From assembly GCA_022478985.1 (NCBI GenBank), contig JAKSZP010014541.1:62001-126000 (forward strand): a DNA stretch of 64,000 nucleotides. Direction: 5' to 3'. The notes beneath the pieces are model-generated. The model did not search any database. It was not told the DNA's origin and saw only the letters and a program-made list of their open reading frames with translations. Every line of letters starts with the position of its first letter. Within the stretch, counting starts at the first letter, position 1. This document shows, one piece after another, positions 11,184 through 21,339 of the stretch. Origin of the DNA: Massospora cicadina (taxonomy: Eukaryota > Entomophthoromycota > Entomophthoromycetes > Entomophthorales > Entomophthoraceae). The position numbers and the translations under genes are program-made.

Positions 11184-12123
11184 CGTTGAATTTTTAACCA
11201 GATGGAATCTTTAAATGATTTAGCGAGATTTGGGATGAAATAGGCAAATCCACGCTGATTGGCTTCTCAACTAAATATTGTGGTTATCAGGTGATTGCTT
11301 AATAGTTGCTCCCCAATTGAGTTAAGCCAAATCCAAGTATTCCGCCAAGATTGGAAGTTAGGATTGAGTGGGGACATTTGATGGCCTAAATTAGGTTTAT
11401 GGATCACTGGCAACTAATAGCGAGGATGATCCAATTGGTTTTAATATTAGTAGCTTGCAGAAGCCAATGATTCCAAATTTGATGGAGCTGAGGTACTTTC
11501 TGGCATCTCATATATATATAGCCATTGACTGAGGAAGGAGATTCCATAATGATTGACCAGGAGAATTGAAAATTGTCATTGGCAAGAAGCTGAGATATCT
11601 CAACTTAACGAGCTGCTGAAGAGGTTTCCAGCGCACAATTACTAAGTCAAAGCAAATTTGATATTAATTTATATTATACTTTATATTGCTCACCAGTAAC
11701 TGAATGCTAAGGGATAGCCAAAACTAATAAATGGATATCAGGAAGGACGGGGTGAGAGGGTTGATGACAGGAAGAGAGTAAGTTCAGCAGAAGGAAAAGA
11801 GAGTGGTTGGCTGTAAGATCCAGCGATGAGCTGATAGTTCAGCAATGGGCGCAATAGCCCTTTTGTACCTATAAATACCTGGCGCTTCCTCTCAATAAAC
11901 ATATCCCTTTGCCTAATCTCCCTTTATTTAAGTTTATGCTTATACTTGTTGGTTGGGGTTTAGACTGGGGGATCCCCAGATGGTACATATGCAACGCCAA
12001 GGGGTTAGCCAGCGTTGCTGACACCAACGCCCAAGGCAAAACAGCAAGGGCTGACCAGTATTTATACTGGTTGGCCTGCTGACCAGCAGAGCCCATTGTC
12101 ACCAGGAAAGCGATTTTTTGGCA
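11184..12123 (+). repeat. 5' LTR of element B
   Basis: 940 bp. It begins cgttgaatttttaaccagat, apparently a mutated TG start, and ends gcgattttttggca. It has a TATA-like tataaatacc near 11870 and an aataaa near 11896, which fit a U3-R layout. It is collinear with 12303-13460 at several anchors (ttaaccagat; ctggcaactaa; tataaata...; agcccat/act.tca.c.ggaaagcgatttt). Divergence is high and the copy is old. No coding content. Confidence 0.6.
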
Positions 12124-12302
12124 TTGGTGCTCACTACAGGGGGCCTCGCTGGTGAGATGGTCGAGTAGTTGGAGGACAGGTTAGGAGGTAGCTAGGGCCA
12201 CTGGTTTGGACCTTGCGCTCCTTGGAGGGGCTCTGGGGCGTTCTTGGCCCACCATCAGAGTGGGTCGCACTGAAGGAATACCATCTGTTAAGTGTGGGGA
12301 AA
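12124..12302 (+). other. Interior of element B with primer site and polypurine tract
   Basis: The primer-binding site tggtgctcactacaggg lies at 12125-12141, one base after the LTR end. A purine-rich tract (agtgtggggaa, about 12291-12302) directly precedes the second LTR. Between them are about 150 GC-rich bases without an open frame. This is the minimum needed for reverse transcription in trans. Confidence 0.65.
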
Positions 12303-13460
12303 TGTCAGAAAATTAACCAGATAAGAATTCTCCTGATAACATCAGAATTAGGGGTGTTGGTTAGTAAGGCATGATATCCAGCTAATCGCCTAGTTCAATA
12401 TTATTTTAATGGTATATTTACTGATTGGTGCTCCCCATTTGAGTGTTTTGGGCTCTCTCTTGAAGTATTGAGGATGAACCCCAAAAGTAATGTTATTCGA
12501 AGGTTGACACTGGCAACTAACGCTGAGGATGTTGACCATTTAAATACTAATCATTTGGTTTTGGCGGAATCCTAGTTTTAATAGAACTGTCAAATCATGG
12601 GTCACTGTGGAATTTTCCAGCAGAAAGCCGTTTTAATTGTTATCAAACTTCTGTTAATGATTTTTCTGCCCCAAGTCTGAGTACTGGCAACTTATGCTGA
12701 TGATGCTCAATTATGTTTTTGATAGAAGTTTATATACAAATGACTGTCGAATTGTGCCAAGGATGGGTCAACATAATATTTGGTGATCAGGACAAGCGGA
12801 TAGGGAGGGAATCAGTATTGAGGATGACTGATGATTGGTTGAAGTTTCAGCTTGTATGGCCGAGGGTTTTTCATAGGTGCAGTTCCTAGAGTATAAATAG
12901 TCTTCATTCCCTCCAAATAAAGATCTCTCTTTCACCACCTTATTTATATGAATTGGCAAGAGCCACTAAGATGGGTAGGGGTGGGACTGGAGATCCCAGG
13001 CAGGTGCAGGATGATGCACCGGGTGTGGCTGATGCTGCCAGCTTCCATACCTCAGCCTTACAAGAAACCCTTGACTGGAACCTGGCCAACTGGCCACCAA
13101 CGACAATGGACTGATGGCCATCAGCCATGAGGTGGTGCAGCACAGGAGTGACATAGCCGCCCAGAATGGGGGATGGACTTGCCGTGGCACACCAAAAAGG
13201 AGCTGGTGATTGGTCATGAGGGAAAGGGAGCGAGGGGTCAAGCCACCAATGAAGGGGGCTAAGGACAACCGGTGCACTCTCAAGAAGGACCATGGGGCTT
13301 AGGCGAAGTCATTGGTCTGCTGGGTTGATGGGTTAGACATGGACTTTTGGGGGGTTAGTACGCCTATAAATGCAAAACAGCTAGTGTCAGCCAGTCTCCA
13401 TACTGATTGTCCTGGCACATTAACGGAGCCCACTATCATCGGAAAAGCGATTTTCTGACA
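12303..13460 (+). repeat. 3' LTR of element B
   Basis: 1158 bp, starting tgtcagaaaattaaccagat and ending gcgattttctgaca. It has a TATA-like agagtataaatagtc near 12890 and an aataaa near 12917. It is about 220 bp longer than the 5' LTR, mainly because of a GC-rich stretch (about 13000-13340) with no clear counterpart in the other LTR. The open frames across that stretch have no recognisable domain. Confidence 0.6.
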
Positions 13461-13465
13461 TCTAT

Positions 13466-13564
13466 ATTCACTCCAGCTTTTTGTTTTTTGACTTCTCCGC
13501 TAAATTTCAGCTTTGAGCCCATTTTTGAACTTCAGTGACAGCCAAGAGAACTGTTATGCCAAAA
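13466..13564 (+). repeat. 5' LTR of A1, second part
   Basis: Resumes after the B insert and continues the LTR text: cttctccgctaaatttcagctttgag... ending gttatgccaaaa. The 3' LTR of A1 and both A2 LTRs have the same closing blocks (tttcagctttgag.cc; ttttgaactt; cagtc..gagaa). The terminal CA is degraded. Confidence 0.8.
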
Positions 13565-13568
13565 GAAG

Positions 13569-13585
13569 TGGTGCTCACTACAGGG
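13569..13585 (+). promoter_or_regulatory. tRNA primer-binding site of A1
   Basis: Reads tggtgctcactacaggg, four bases after the LTR end, identical to the sites of A2 and B. The complement folds as a tRNA 3' end: CCA, discriminator A, acceptor strand agtgagc, T-stem strand cctgt. The tRNA species is not identified. Confidence 0.75.
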
Positions 13586-13589
13586 GTCT

Positions 13590-15560
13590 CTAGCTGTCCA
13601 AAGTGAAAATGTCTATCATGAACAATGGAGAATACTAGCAGTCACAAAAATCTATCTTCTTATCAGTTGAGAAGCATCGCTCAATAGATTAGTACTTTTA
13701 GATCTGAAGTACCACCCACGCAGCCTGAAAGTTTATAATTTTGGGCCACGTTACAGTTCTCTCAACCTTCATTAATGGAAATCAGTATCAACTTCAGTAC
13801 AAGAACCTTAATGACATTATTAAACATTTTATTATATAACATCTACTCTTTGAGTGCCCGCTCCAGCTGCTCCTGCGCCTCTTTGGTGCTTTCTACCATG
13901 CGATATTTCGCTATGCCTTAACCCTACTTCCAGCAGGAAAACTTACCCTGGGCCCATAGGCTACCTCTGCAACTTTTCCACTCAGCTACTTATCATCTCA
14001 TCCAGTTAGTTGGTTTTCATCATCATGAAGTTTCCCAGCAACTAGGGATTACCCAAATTTTACACTCCAATGTTGTCAATTTCACAACGTGGTCTCCTCC
14101 TTTGTCATGACAACTAAGGGCCATTATTGATAATTGACGATTAATCAATGAAACTCAAGGCCAAATCATGGTATTGAGTTGCAAAAATTTTGTTTACCTT
14201 GAAGACCAATTTCGTCACAATATCCAACTCCTTGAGGATGCTTGGAACCAGCGCCATCACCAAGTTGAAGATCTGTCACAGAACCTACAACAACACTATC
14301 AGGAGCTGGCCTCTTGCGACTACACCTCCAGGAGTGAAGGACCTGAAGGGCCTAGGGAGCCCAACGGTCCCAAAGGTCCTGAGGGTCCTAGAGGTCTTGA
14401 AGGTCTCCGTGAGCCTTGAGGGCCCTCTGGCCCCATGAAACCTATTCCCAGAGACCCAGATGACCCTTGGCAAAAGAATTTACTGGCAGCCCTAGCCACC
14501 TTAAGTGATTAAAGCTGGAATGTAGCCCAACAATGTAAAATACGAGTAGATGTAGTTTTCATTTACTCTTGGGTCTCAATCGAGGCATTGTTGGATAAAA
14601 TGAAAAATTTTAGCGCCTTCGTTAAGCTTACCTATAGTCACATTTCTCAGCTCAAAAAAACCTGTCAAAGGTTTGAGACCCGTTTGATCATCCTTGAGAG
14701 GCAAATTTTCTTTAAGGTGTCAATATTCAAGCCCTAAAGGAGCAGGTTGCTCATAAGACTTCTATTTCCTCCCTAACCGAAACTAAGATCATATTAAAGA
14801 GGACCTCAAGGGCCTAAGACAACAGTTGGACCAGCAGGCCCCCTGCAACTATGCAGAGACCAAGATCTCTGGTCCCACACCAATTCCTGAGGTAACACCC
14901 TCTCCACTCCCTCTTATAACTAATTTTAATTCTAATTTTAAGGAGAAGTTAATCCCCAGTAAGGAAAGCATCGCCTCTTTAATCTATGACTATGAGCGTT
15001 CCATGTAAGATGGCACTGACTGGAAAAAAGTGAAGCATATACAATCCTGCCTTAAAAGCACTACTCGGGGATTATGACTTCCCACCTGAAATAATGCAAC
15101 ACCTGGTAGCAGGTCCGTACAGCCTTAGTCCAGAATTTGTCAGCAATCAAACTCTTACCAATCAAAAAAGTATCTATGAGTATCCGCCTGAATAAAAAGG
15201 GGTGCCCTGTGGAGTTCACCAGTCGTTTCTACACCCAAGCGCAGCCCTTGTTTACCACCAATCATTAACATTAAACGACGCCATTACTGCTGTCACCTCC
15301 GCGTTGGGGTCCTATCCTGAGGTTCAAATGCATATGATTGGGCAAAAGAACAGTTTTATGTGCATTTGAGAAATCAAGGAAACAATTAATGAGATCCCTG
15401 CGATGACCCTACATCCTAAGGCTAACTCTTCAGCTTACCTCAACCATCCTTGGTCCATGTGGTTAAAAATAGAAGAATCCTCAACCTCTATGCACCTAAT
15501 GCAACGGCTTCCAGCACAGCACTATTCATGCTAGAAACGACTTGCTGAGGAAGCGATAAA
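13590..15560 (+). pseudogene. Family A gag remnant (A1)
   Basis: Decayed Gag gene. It contains the HNIQLLEDAWNQRHH block (about 14215-14260) and a collagen-like glycine/proline tract of about 30 residues (about 14330-14440; e.g. GPEGPREPNGPKGPEGP). A DPDDPW block, a coiled-coil-like stretch and a conserved PCNYAE motif (about 14840) follow. A degraded zinc knuckle lies near 15490-15530: in A1 the second Cys-proximal codon is a stop and the last Cys is lost, whereas A2 keeps CX2CX4HX4C. Several in-frame stops and frameshifts prevent translation. The start is uncertain. Confidence 0.65.
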
Positions 15561-16287
15561 AGGGCTGTCAACATGAAGGATGAGGTGCTCCATGCTGCCA
15601 TCCCTACCACATCTCAAGAATCATCCATGACCTTGAAAGACCTGGAGCTACCATACCTGAAGAAGAAGTCTAAGTACACGTTGATAATAAAGGAATTGGT
15701 ACTTCTTATTCTTCTTATGATGCCTCTCCCATGTTTATCATGCTACCTCCCCAGTTTGAAAGTCTGGTTACCCACGTCGCTGTTTAAGTTCATAAGATTC
15801 TGGTTCTCCCCATAGTCAACAGTGATTTCCCCATAAATGTTTATCATCAAGGTTGATGAAGCATATCAAGATTGCTCCATACTCGCCAACATATATGGAG
15901 TATGGCACAGCTTGGCCATAATTTACCCAATCTATAAGAGCCTATTCTTACCATCTATCTGATTTGGGAAGTTCTCTGTAAATACCCCTGTCATCATGAT
16001 AGATAACTTGAGCTATGACCTTTTCTGTTGCTTAGTTTTTTCGAGACTACTCCCAGGTGGCACATTAAGATGACGGAATTTAATCCCTACTGGGACATTC
16101 AGTCCCCCTAATCTTGAATATTACCATGACTTTAAAATGGAGGTCAAGTCCTGAGTTTGACTACTAGAGAGTGAGAGCTGAATTGACCAACTTAAAATCA
16201 CGTAAGGGGCTCTCAAGTCCAGCTTCCCCCACCTTCTGATGATGGACAAGAAGGCATGCCGATCTACTTACCTAGGATTACCACTAT
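15561..16287 (+). pseudogene. Protease region of A1, cut by A2
   Basis: Corresponds to the A2 region 18690-19410. The active-site motif that reads IVDSGS in A2 (about 18940) reads IVNSDF here (about 15818-15835). The catalytic Asp is replaced by Asn, and the Gly after Ser is also lost; both are compatible with G-to-A changes. The text continues to 16287, where the A2 insertion (TSD acctc, 16288-16292) interrupts it, and resumes at 22819. It could not have been an active protease. Confidence 0.6.
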
Positions 16288-16292
16288 ACCTC

Positions 16293-16705
16293 TGTCAGGA
16301 TTTGAGATATAAAGTGAATCGAATTCCTCACTTTTGGATCAAGCCATACTAAATCAGTTCCTAAACCTAACCAAAAAAAATTTACTTCAGGATCCTCCTC
16401 CCCAATTCCTGAGTCACGTGGGGCGGCGTTTTTCAAATTCAGTCAGGTGGGCGGTGAAATCCATTGAGGATGCCCATGAGGCAGCCAATCCAGAAAATTA
16501 GTAAAGATCCTGAATGGATGAGGCCATGACAATCCTTGAGACACCGTGTCCTCACTCACCCTATAAACATCAAATCCTTTTAAACCTAATAGAATAAATG
16601 ATATCCTAACCATTTTTCCACTTCCTTCTCAACCTTTTCTGCTAGTTTGCAGCTTCAAGCCACCTTTGGACCTCATCAACAGTCTAGAGAACAGTAGCAC
16701 CGACA
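16293..16705 (+). repeat. 5' LTR of A2
   Basis: 413 bp, from tgtcaggatttgag to caccgaca. TATA-like ccctataaacatc is near 16560, preceded by gagacaccgtgtcc, the family A hallmark gaggcaccatgtcc in mutated form. It is clearly homologous to the 3' copy at 22402-22813. Confidence 0.88.
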
Positions 16706-16709
16706 ATAG

Positions 16710-16726
16710 TGGTGCTCACTACAGGG
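16710..16726 (+). promoter_or_regulatory. tRNA primer-binding site of A2
   Basis: tggtgctcactacaggg, four bases after the LTR end. Identical to A1 and B. Confidence 0.75.
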
Positions 16727-16729
16727 GGC

Positions 16730-18663
16730 TTTGAGCTGTCCCAAGTGAAAACTTCTATCACAATGAAAATGATAGCAGCCCTGAAGACCAAACTGCTGGT
16801 CAGTTGAGAAGCGTTTCCCAATGGGTTAGTACCTCGTGGCATGAAATAACAGCTGCTCAAACTGAAATATTAGAATTCCGGGCCGCCTTCCAGCTCACCC
16901 TGCCTTCTATCAATGGAAGTCAGTACCAACTTTAGTATGAGAACCTTAATGAGGTTGTCCAACAACTAATAAATGGCATCTACTCCGTGGGTTCCCACTC
17001 CACTTGTTCCTGCACATCTTCTGTTCCCTCTATCATGTGGGACCTCTATGACTCATCCCAGCTGCCAGCAGCAGAACTCACATTGGTTCCCAAAAGCTAC
17101 CTCCACATCTTTGTTCATCTCGCTATCCATCATTTACTACAACTGGTAAGGTTGCACCATCAGGAGGTCTCCTGACAACTGGGGCTCACCTAGGCCCTAC
17201 ACACCCACATCGTCAATTTTTATTATGCAGCCTCCTCCTTTGTTCATGATAACCATGAGTCTATTGTTGATAACTGAAAACTGATCAACGAAGTTTAAGA
17301 TCAAATTGTGGTGTTAGATAGCGGGATCTCTGACTAGGATGAGGATGAGCTGTGTCAGAACGTCCAACTCCTTGATGCAACTTGAAATCAATGCCTCCTT
17401 CAAGTCGATGATATGGTTTGAACCCTACAACAACACTATTGGGAGCTGGCCTCTTGTGACTAACCATCCAGGAGTGAAGGTCTTGAAGGGCGCGAGGGAC
17501 CCAAAGGGCTAGAGGGTCCCCATGGACCCCTGGGCCCCCAGGTCCCTTAGCTCCCACCGCTGCTGGCCCTGAGGACCCATGGCAGAATGATGTGATGACA
17601 TTCTTAGCTGCCTTACACGATTAAATTTTGAATGTAACTCAGGGATGCAAACTCTGAGTGGATGGAGTCCCCCTTGACTCTAGGCTCTTCATTGGCATCT
17701 TGTCGGATGAAATGGGAAACTTAAGGCTTTTGCCAAACTTACAAATACTTGCATCTCTCAGCTGGAGCAAATTTGTCAAGGGTTTGAAACCTATATGGCC
17801 ACCCTCAAGGGCCAGCTTTACCTTCAGGGCGCCGACATCCAATCTTTAAAGGAGCAAATCGCAAATAAGGCTTCCGTTTCCTCCCTCAACCAAAATTGGG
17901 ATGATATCCAGGAGGACCTTGAGGGTCTACGACGACAGCTAGACCAGCAAGGACCCTGCAACTATGCGGAAACTGATATCTTAGAGCCAGCGCCCTTCCC
18001 TGGTGTTAACACCCTTTCCACTTCGCTTGTAACTAAAAATAAACCTAGTTTTAAACAAAGGTTCATTTCTGGCCAGGAGAGCATTGCCTTCTTCCTTTAT
18101 GCATATGAGAGCACCATGGAGGAGGACACTGATTGGTAGAAGGTAAAACATATCAACTTCTTCCTAGATAGCACCGCCTGGGGGATCATGACCCCCCATT
18201 TGAAGGAGTGCAAAACTTGGAAACAAGTCTATACAGCCCTAATCCAAGGGTTTAGCAGCAATCAAACCCTGGCCAACCAAAACCAGGCTTTCATGAGTAT
18301 CCAATTGAATAAAGGAGAAAGCCCCATGGAGTTTGTCAGCTGCTTTTATGCCTAAGCACAACCCTTAGTCACTACAAATCATATTATCCTGGACGATGCT
18401 AAAACCACTGTCATTTCTGCGTTGGGATCCTACCCTAAGGTTCAAATGCATATAAAATGACAGAAGAATGGGTTTACCTGCATCTGAGAGATCAAGGAAG
18501 CCCTTAACAATATCCCTACGTCGACTTTACACTCTAAGGCTACCTTCACAGGCCCCTTTAACCGTCCTAGAGTCCATGTGATCAAAAACCAGAAAAACTC
18601 TCGACCCCAATGCACTTACTGTAACGGTTTCAGACACAGTGCCAAGACCTGCAAGAAATGACT
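16730..18663 (+). pseudogene. Family A gag (A2) with collagen-like tract and intact zinc knuckle
   Basis: Gag polyprotein remnant. Visible in order: N-terminal helical region; collagen-like Gly-X-Y tract (about 17470-17560, frames shifted); a 114-residue open segment (17795-18139) with coiled-coil character and the PCNYAE motif; a Gag core with text such as ESPMEF and YPKVQMH; and a perfect CX2CX4HX4C zinc knuckle (CTYCNGFRHSAKTC, 18611-18652) that would bind genomic RNA. The frame is interrupted by stops (for example near 18138, 18357 and 18461) and frameshifts. The normal start cannot be fixed. Protease follows directly. Confidence 0.7.
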
Positions 18664-18689
18664 TGCCGAGAAGGTGGGAAAAGGGACGT

Positions 18690-19410
18690 CAGTATGAAGG
18701 ATGAGGCGCTTCATGCTGACATCCCTACCTAGCCTCAAGAATCCTCCATAACCTTGAACGAACTAGGAGCTACAGCATCTAGAGAAGAAGTTTTGGTATC
18801 CAATGATACTAAAGAAATTGATACCACTACTCCTCTTCCTGATGACTCTCCCATGTTCCTTACACTACCACCCTAGTTTGGAAGTCTGGTTACCCAGGTC
18901 ACAGTTCGAGTTCATAAAATACCAGTCCTTGCCATAGTTGACAGCGGCTCCCTATAGATCTCATATCCTCCAAGTTAATGAAGCACATCAAGATTGCTCC
19001 CAATATGCCACACTATATGGTGTATGGCATAGCAGACCCCTGTGTACCCAATCTATTGGTGCTTATTCCTCTCTGCCAATACATTTTGGTAAGCTCAATG
19101 TAAACACACCCGCCGTCGCTCTAGATAACCTTAGCTATGACCTGCTCCTCAGGATTCAATTTCTTCAAGACTAGCCAATAGTACTCCATCATAATGGTGG
19201 CTTCCTACCTTACTGGGGCATCAGATCTCACTGATCTCTGAGACCCCTCACAATTCTAAAACTGAGGTCAAAGCCCAAGCTTGTTTGCTGGAGAGTGAAG
19301 GCATAATCAATCAGCTCAAATATCACATTAGGGGCTCCCGAGTCCAACTGCCCCCTCCTGCTGTTGATGGGCAAATAGGCATGCCATTCTACTTACATAA
19401 GGTGACTACA
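18690..19410 (+). pseudogene. Retroelement aspartic protease (A2)
   Basis: The motif HKIPVLAIVDSGS lies at about 18915-18951, with the D-S-G triad of retropepsins; a stop follows two codons later. A second open piece (18938-19174, other frame) gives text such as LDNLSYDLLLRIQFLQD that fits the post-motif part of the protease and linker. A frameshift therefore splits the domain. The Asp is retained, unlike in A1. It would process Gag-Pol. Confidence 0.6.
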
Positions 19411-19839
19411 ATACCCCCCCCAAAGTCCCAGGTCATTGCCGACACCTAGGTCCATGTCAACATCCCCTTGGATTACCTGTTGGAAGTACAAGGCCTAAAT
19501 AACCCATCCAGGAAAGAGTGCTAACCTGCCTGGGGATCCTAGATCCAGCTTTTGCCGGATCCTTATCAGTGCTGTTGGCCAACCTTACTGACAAACCCAA
19601 AATAGTAGGTCCAAACAGTCCTGCCGCCTATGTCCATCTACTAAGGTGGAAGCTATTGCTGATGTCTGAAGCTTTGGAGATTGAGAGATTTTGGCTTGGA
19701 AGCTCCACCATCGGATAGTCTAATCAATATTAATATCAGCAAAGACCTCTCGGAAAACCAACAGCATAAGGTTCAAGATTTGTTAAAAGAGTATTCAGAA
19801 CTATTTTTGACCTCGACCTATGACTTCAGAAGAATGAAC

Positions 19840-20800
19840 GGGGTCCTACATCTTGTAAGAACTGGGGATCTCCCTTCCAGTCCCAACCTTACCAAAAGAG
19901 CAAGGTTGAAGAGGCCCAGGTGACCGTTGAACTCAAACAACTACTTGATGCCAGACTCCTGGTACCATCATGCAGCCCTTGGGCTGCTCCTCTTCTGCTG
20001 GTTCATAAGAAGGATGGCAGCCACCAGGTGGTGATGGACTATCGATGACTCAACTCCATCACCAAAAAGGACAATTATCCTCTGCCCCAAATTGATGATT
20101 CCCTCTGTCTGCTCACCAGATCATATTACTTTTCCGCCATGGATCTTGTCAGCGGATATTGGCAGGTTGTGCTCGCCCCTGAAGACCAAGGTAAGTGCGC
20201 ACTCATAGCCAACAAAAGACTATTCAATCCCACAAGAGTGCCCAAGGCCTTTGTACCGCCCCTGCCACCTTTCAACGTGCCATGTATGGGATCCTTGGAG
20301 ACTTGAAGCTTTTGTGCATCCTTGTCTACCTAGATGACATTACCGTTTTCTTGCAAACCTTTAATGGACACATCGAGCATCTATGGGAGGTCTTCAATCG
20401 GCTATGAAAGGCGTCCATAAAGCTTAAACCTATAAAGTGCTCCTTCTTTTAATCTGCACTAGAGTTCCTGAGACACAAGGTTTCCAAGGACGGCATCCAG
20501 CCTATACTGGACAAGGTCAATGCCATAGAGAAAATGACACGTCCCCAGAGCTTAAGGGATATTTAGGTATTCCTAGGCATGGTGGGCTATTATCGTCAGT
20601 TTATCCCCCAGTTTGCTGACCTCGCTGAGCCGCTGTTTTACCTCCTGCAGAAAAATGTGCCGTTCAAATGGCGTCCTGAACAAGAACAGGCTTTTAGTGC
20701 CTTGAGAACCACTCTATGTACTAAACTCATTATAGTCCCCCCACACTTTGACACCCTTCTTGTTTTTTTTTTTTTTAGTACTAGATGGACCCTTCTTGTT
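19840..20800 (+). pseudogene. Reverse transcriptase (A2)
   Basis: Ty3/gypsy RT. Recognisable motifs in order: SPWAAPLLLVHKKDGS (about 19975), MDYR with a stop after it (about 20035), LNSITKKDNYPLPQID (about 20050-20095), MDLVSGYWQVVLAP (about 20140-20180), APATFQRAM (about 20260) and the catalytic VYLDDITVF (about 20325-20350) with both aspartates present. GYYRQFIPQFADLAEPL follows (about 20585-20630). At least three frameshifts and several stops interrupt it. Near its end a 24-bp insert with a T-run (20765-20788) disturbs the joint to RNase H. Confidence 0.75.
20765..20788 (-). mobile_element. Very short poly(A) retroposon-like insert in A2 pol
   Basis: On the minus strand it reads ccatctagtact followed by a run of A. 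It is flanked by a perfect 12-bp direct repeat acccttcttgtt (20753-20764 and 20789-20800). The matching place in A1 (about 24140-24165) has no such insert. A short body, an A-tail and a target duplication are what a severely 5'-truncated LINE-driven insertion leaves. Slippage within a duplicated segment is the alternative. Confidence 0.45.
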
Positions 20801-21165
20801 ATTTATGGATGCAAGTGATGTTGCCATCGGGGCTATCCTAGCCCAACATGATGAAAAACAAGTCAACCATCTGTGGAATATTTTAGTAAGACGCTGAGTA
20901 AAGATGAATGGAACTACAGCATTACTGAGAGGGAGTTCTTGAATGTCTTGCTAGCCACCAAACATTTATGGCCTTATCTCTATGGTACTCATTATACTAT
21001 TACAGACCATTCATCGCTCTGGTGGCTCCATAAAAAGGAAGGAATCAGATGGCCAATTATCCAGGTGGGCTTTATGACTACAGAGCTATGATTTCACCAT
21101 TATACATTGTGCCAGCATGATTCACCAAAACGCTGATGGCCTCTCCAAAATACTGGTGCTATTGT
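20801..21165 (+). pseudogene. RNase H domain (A2)
   Basis: RNase H of the pol polyprotein, which degrades the RNA of RNA:DNA hybrids. LFMDASDVAIGAILAQ (about 20800-20850) holds the first catalytic Asp. YFSKTLSKDEWNYSITEREF (about 20880-20940) holds the Glu, and ITDHSSLWWLHKK (about 21000-21035) holds the next Asp. The frame shifts between the first and second motif. About 21100-21150 reads IIHCASMIHQNADGLSK, the usual ADGLSR-type end of the domain. Confidence 0.7.
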
Positions 21166-21339
21166 CGTTGACCCCCAAGGAGGACCGGCTTTATGATCTT
21201 GTAGCCAACCTGAGCAGTGGAAGTTGGAATCCCCTGAGGTCCAAGCTGAAAACCAAAGGATGATCCGAGACACTCAAAACTATGGATGGTCTGCTAAATA
21301 AGAAAATCATTAAGAAGCTCCCTTATGTCCACCCCTCCT

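Larger units (their letters stand above)
11184..13460 (+). mobile_element. Element B: LTR element with a 179-bp interior (TRIM/LARD-like)
   Basis: Inserted in the A1 5' LTR with the 5-bp TSD tctat (11179-11183 and 13461-13465). Two diverged long LTRs enclose only 179 bp, which consists of a primer-binding site at one end and a purine-rich tract at the other. There is no gag or pol. Such elements depend on enzymes made by others. The primer site is the same 17 bases as in family A, so family A or a relative is a plausible helper (inference). The LTRs are too long for a classical TRIM, and too little lies between them for a LARD. Confidence 0.65.

Noticed and set aside
12940..13293. 117-codon minus-strand ORF and its overlapping frames
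   Set aside because: Lies wholly in a GC-rich part of a B LTR; three frames are open at once, no domain, not conserved in the other LTR.
14325..14445. Host collagen gene
   Set aside because: The Gly-X-Y tract is short, sits in the gag of three LTR-element copies and is followed by Gag motifs.
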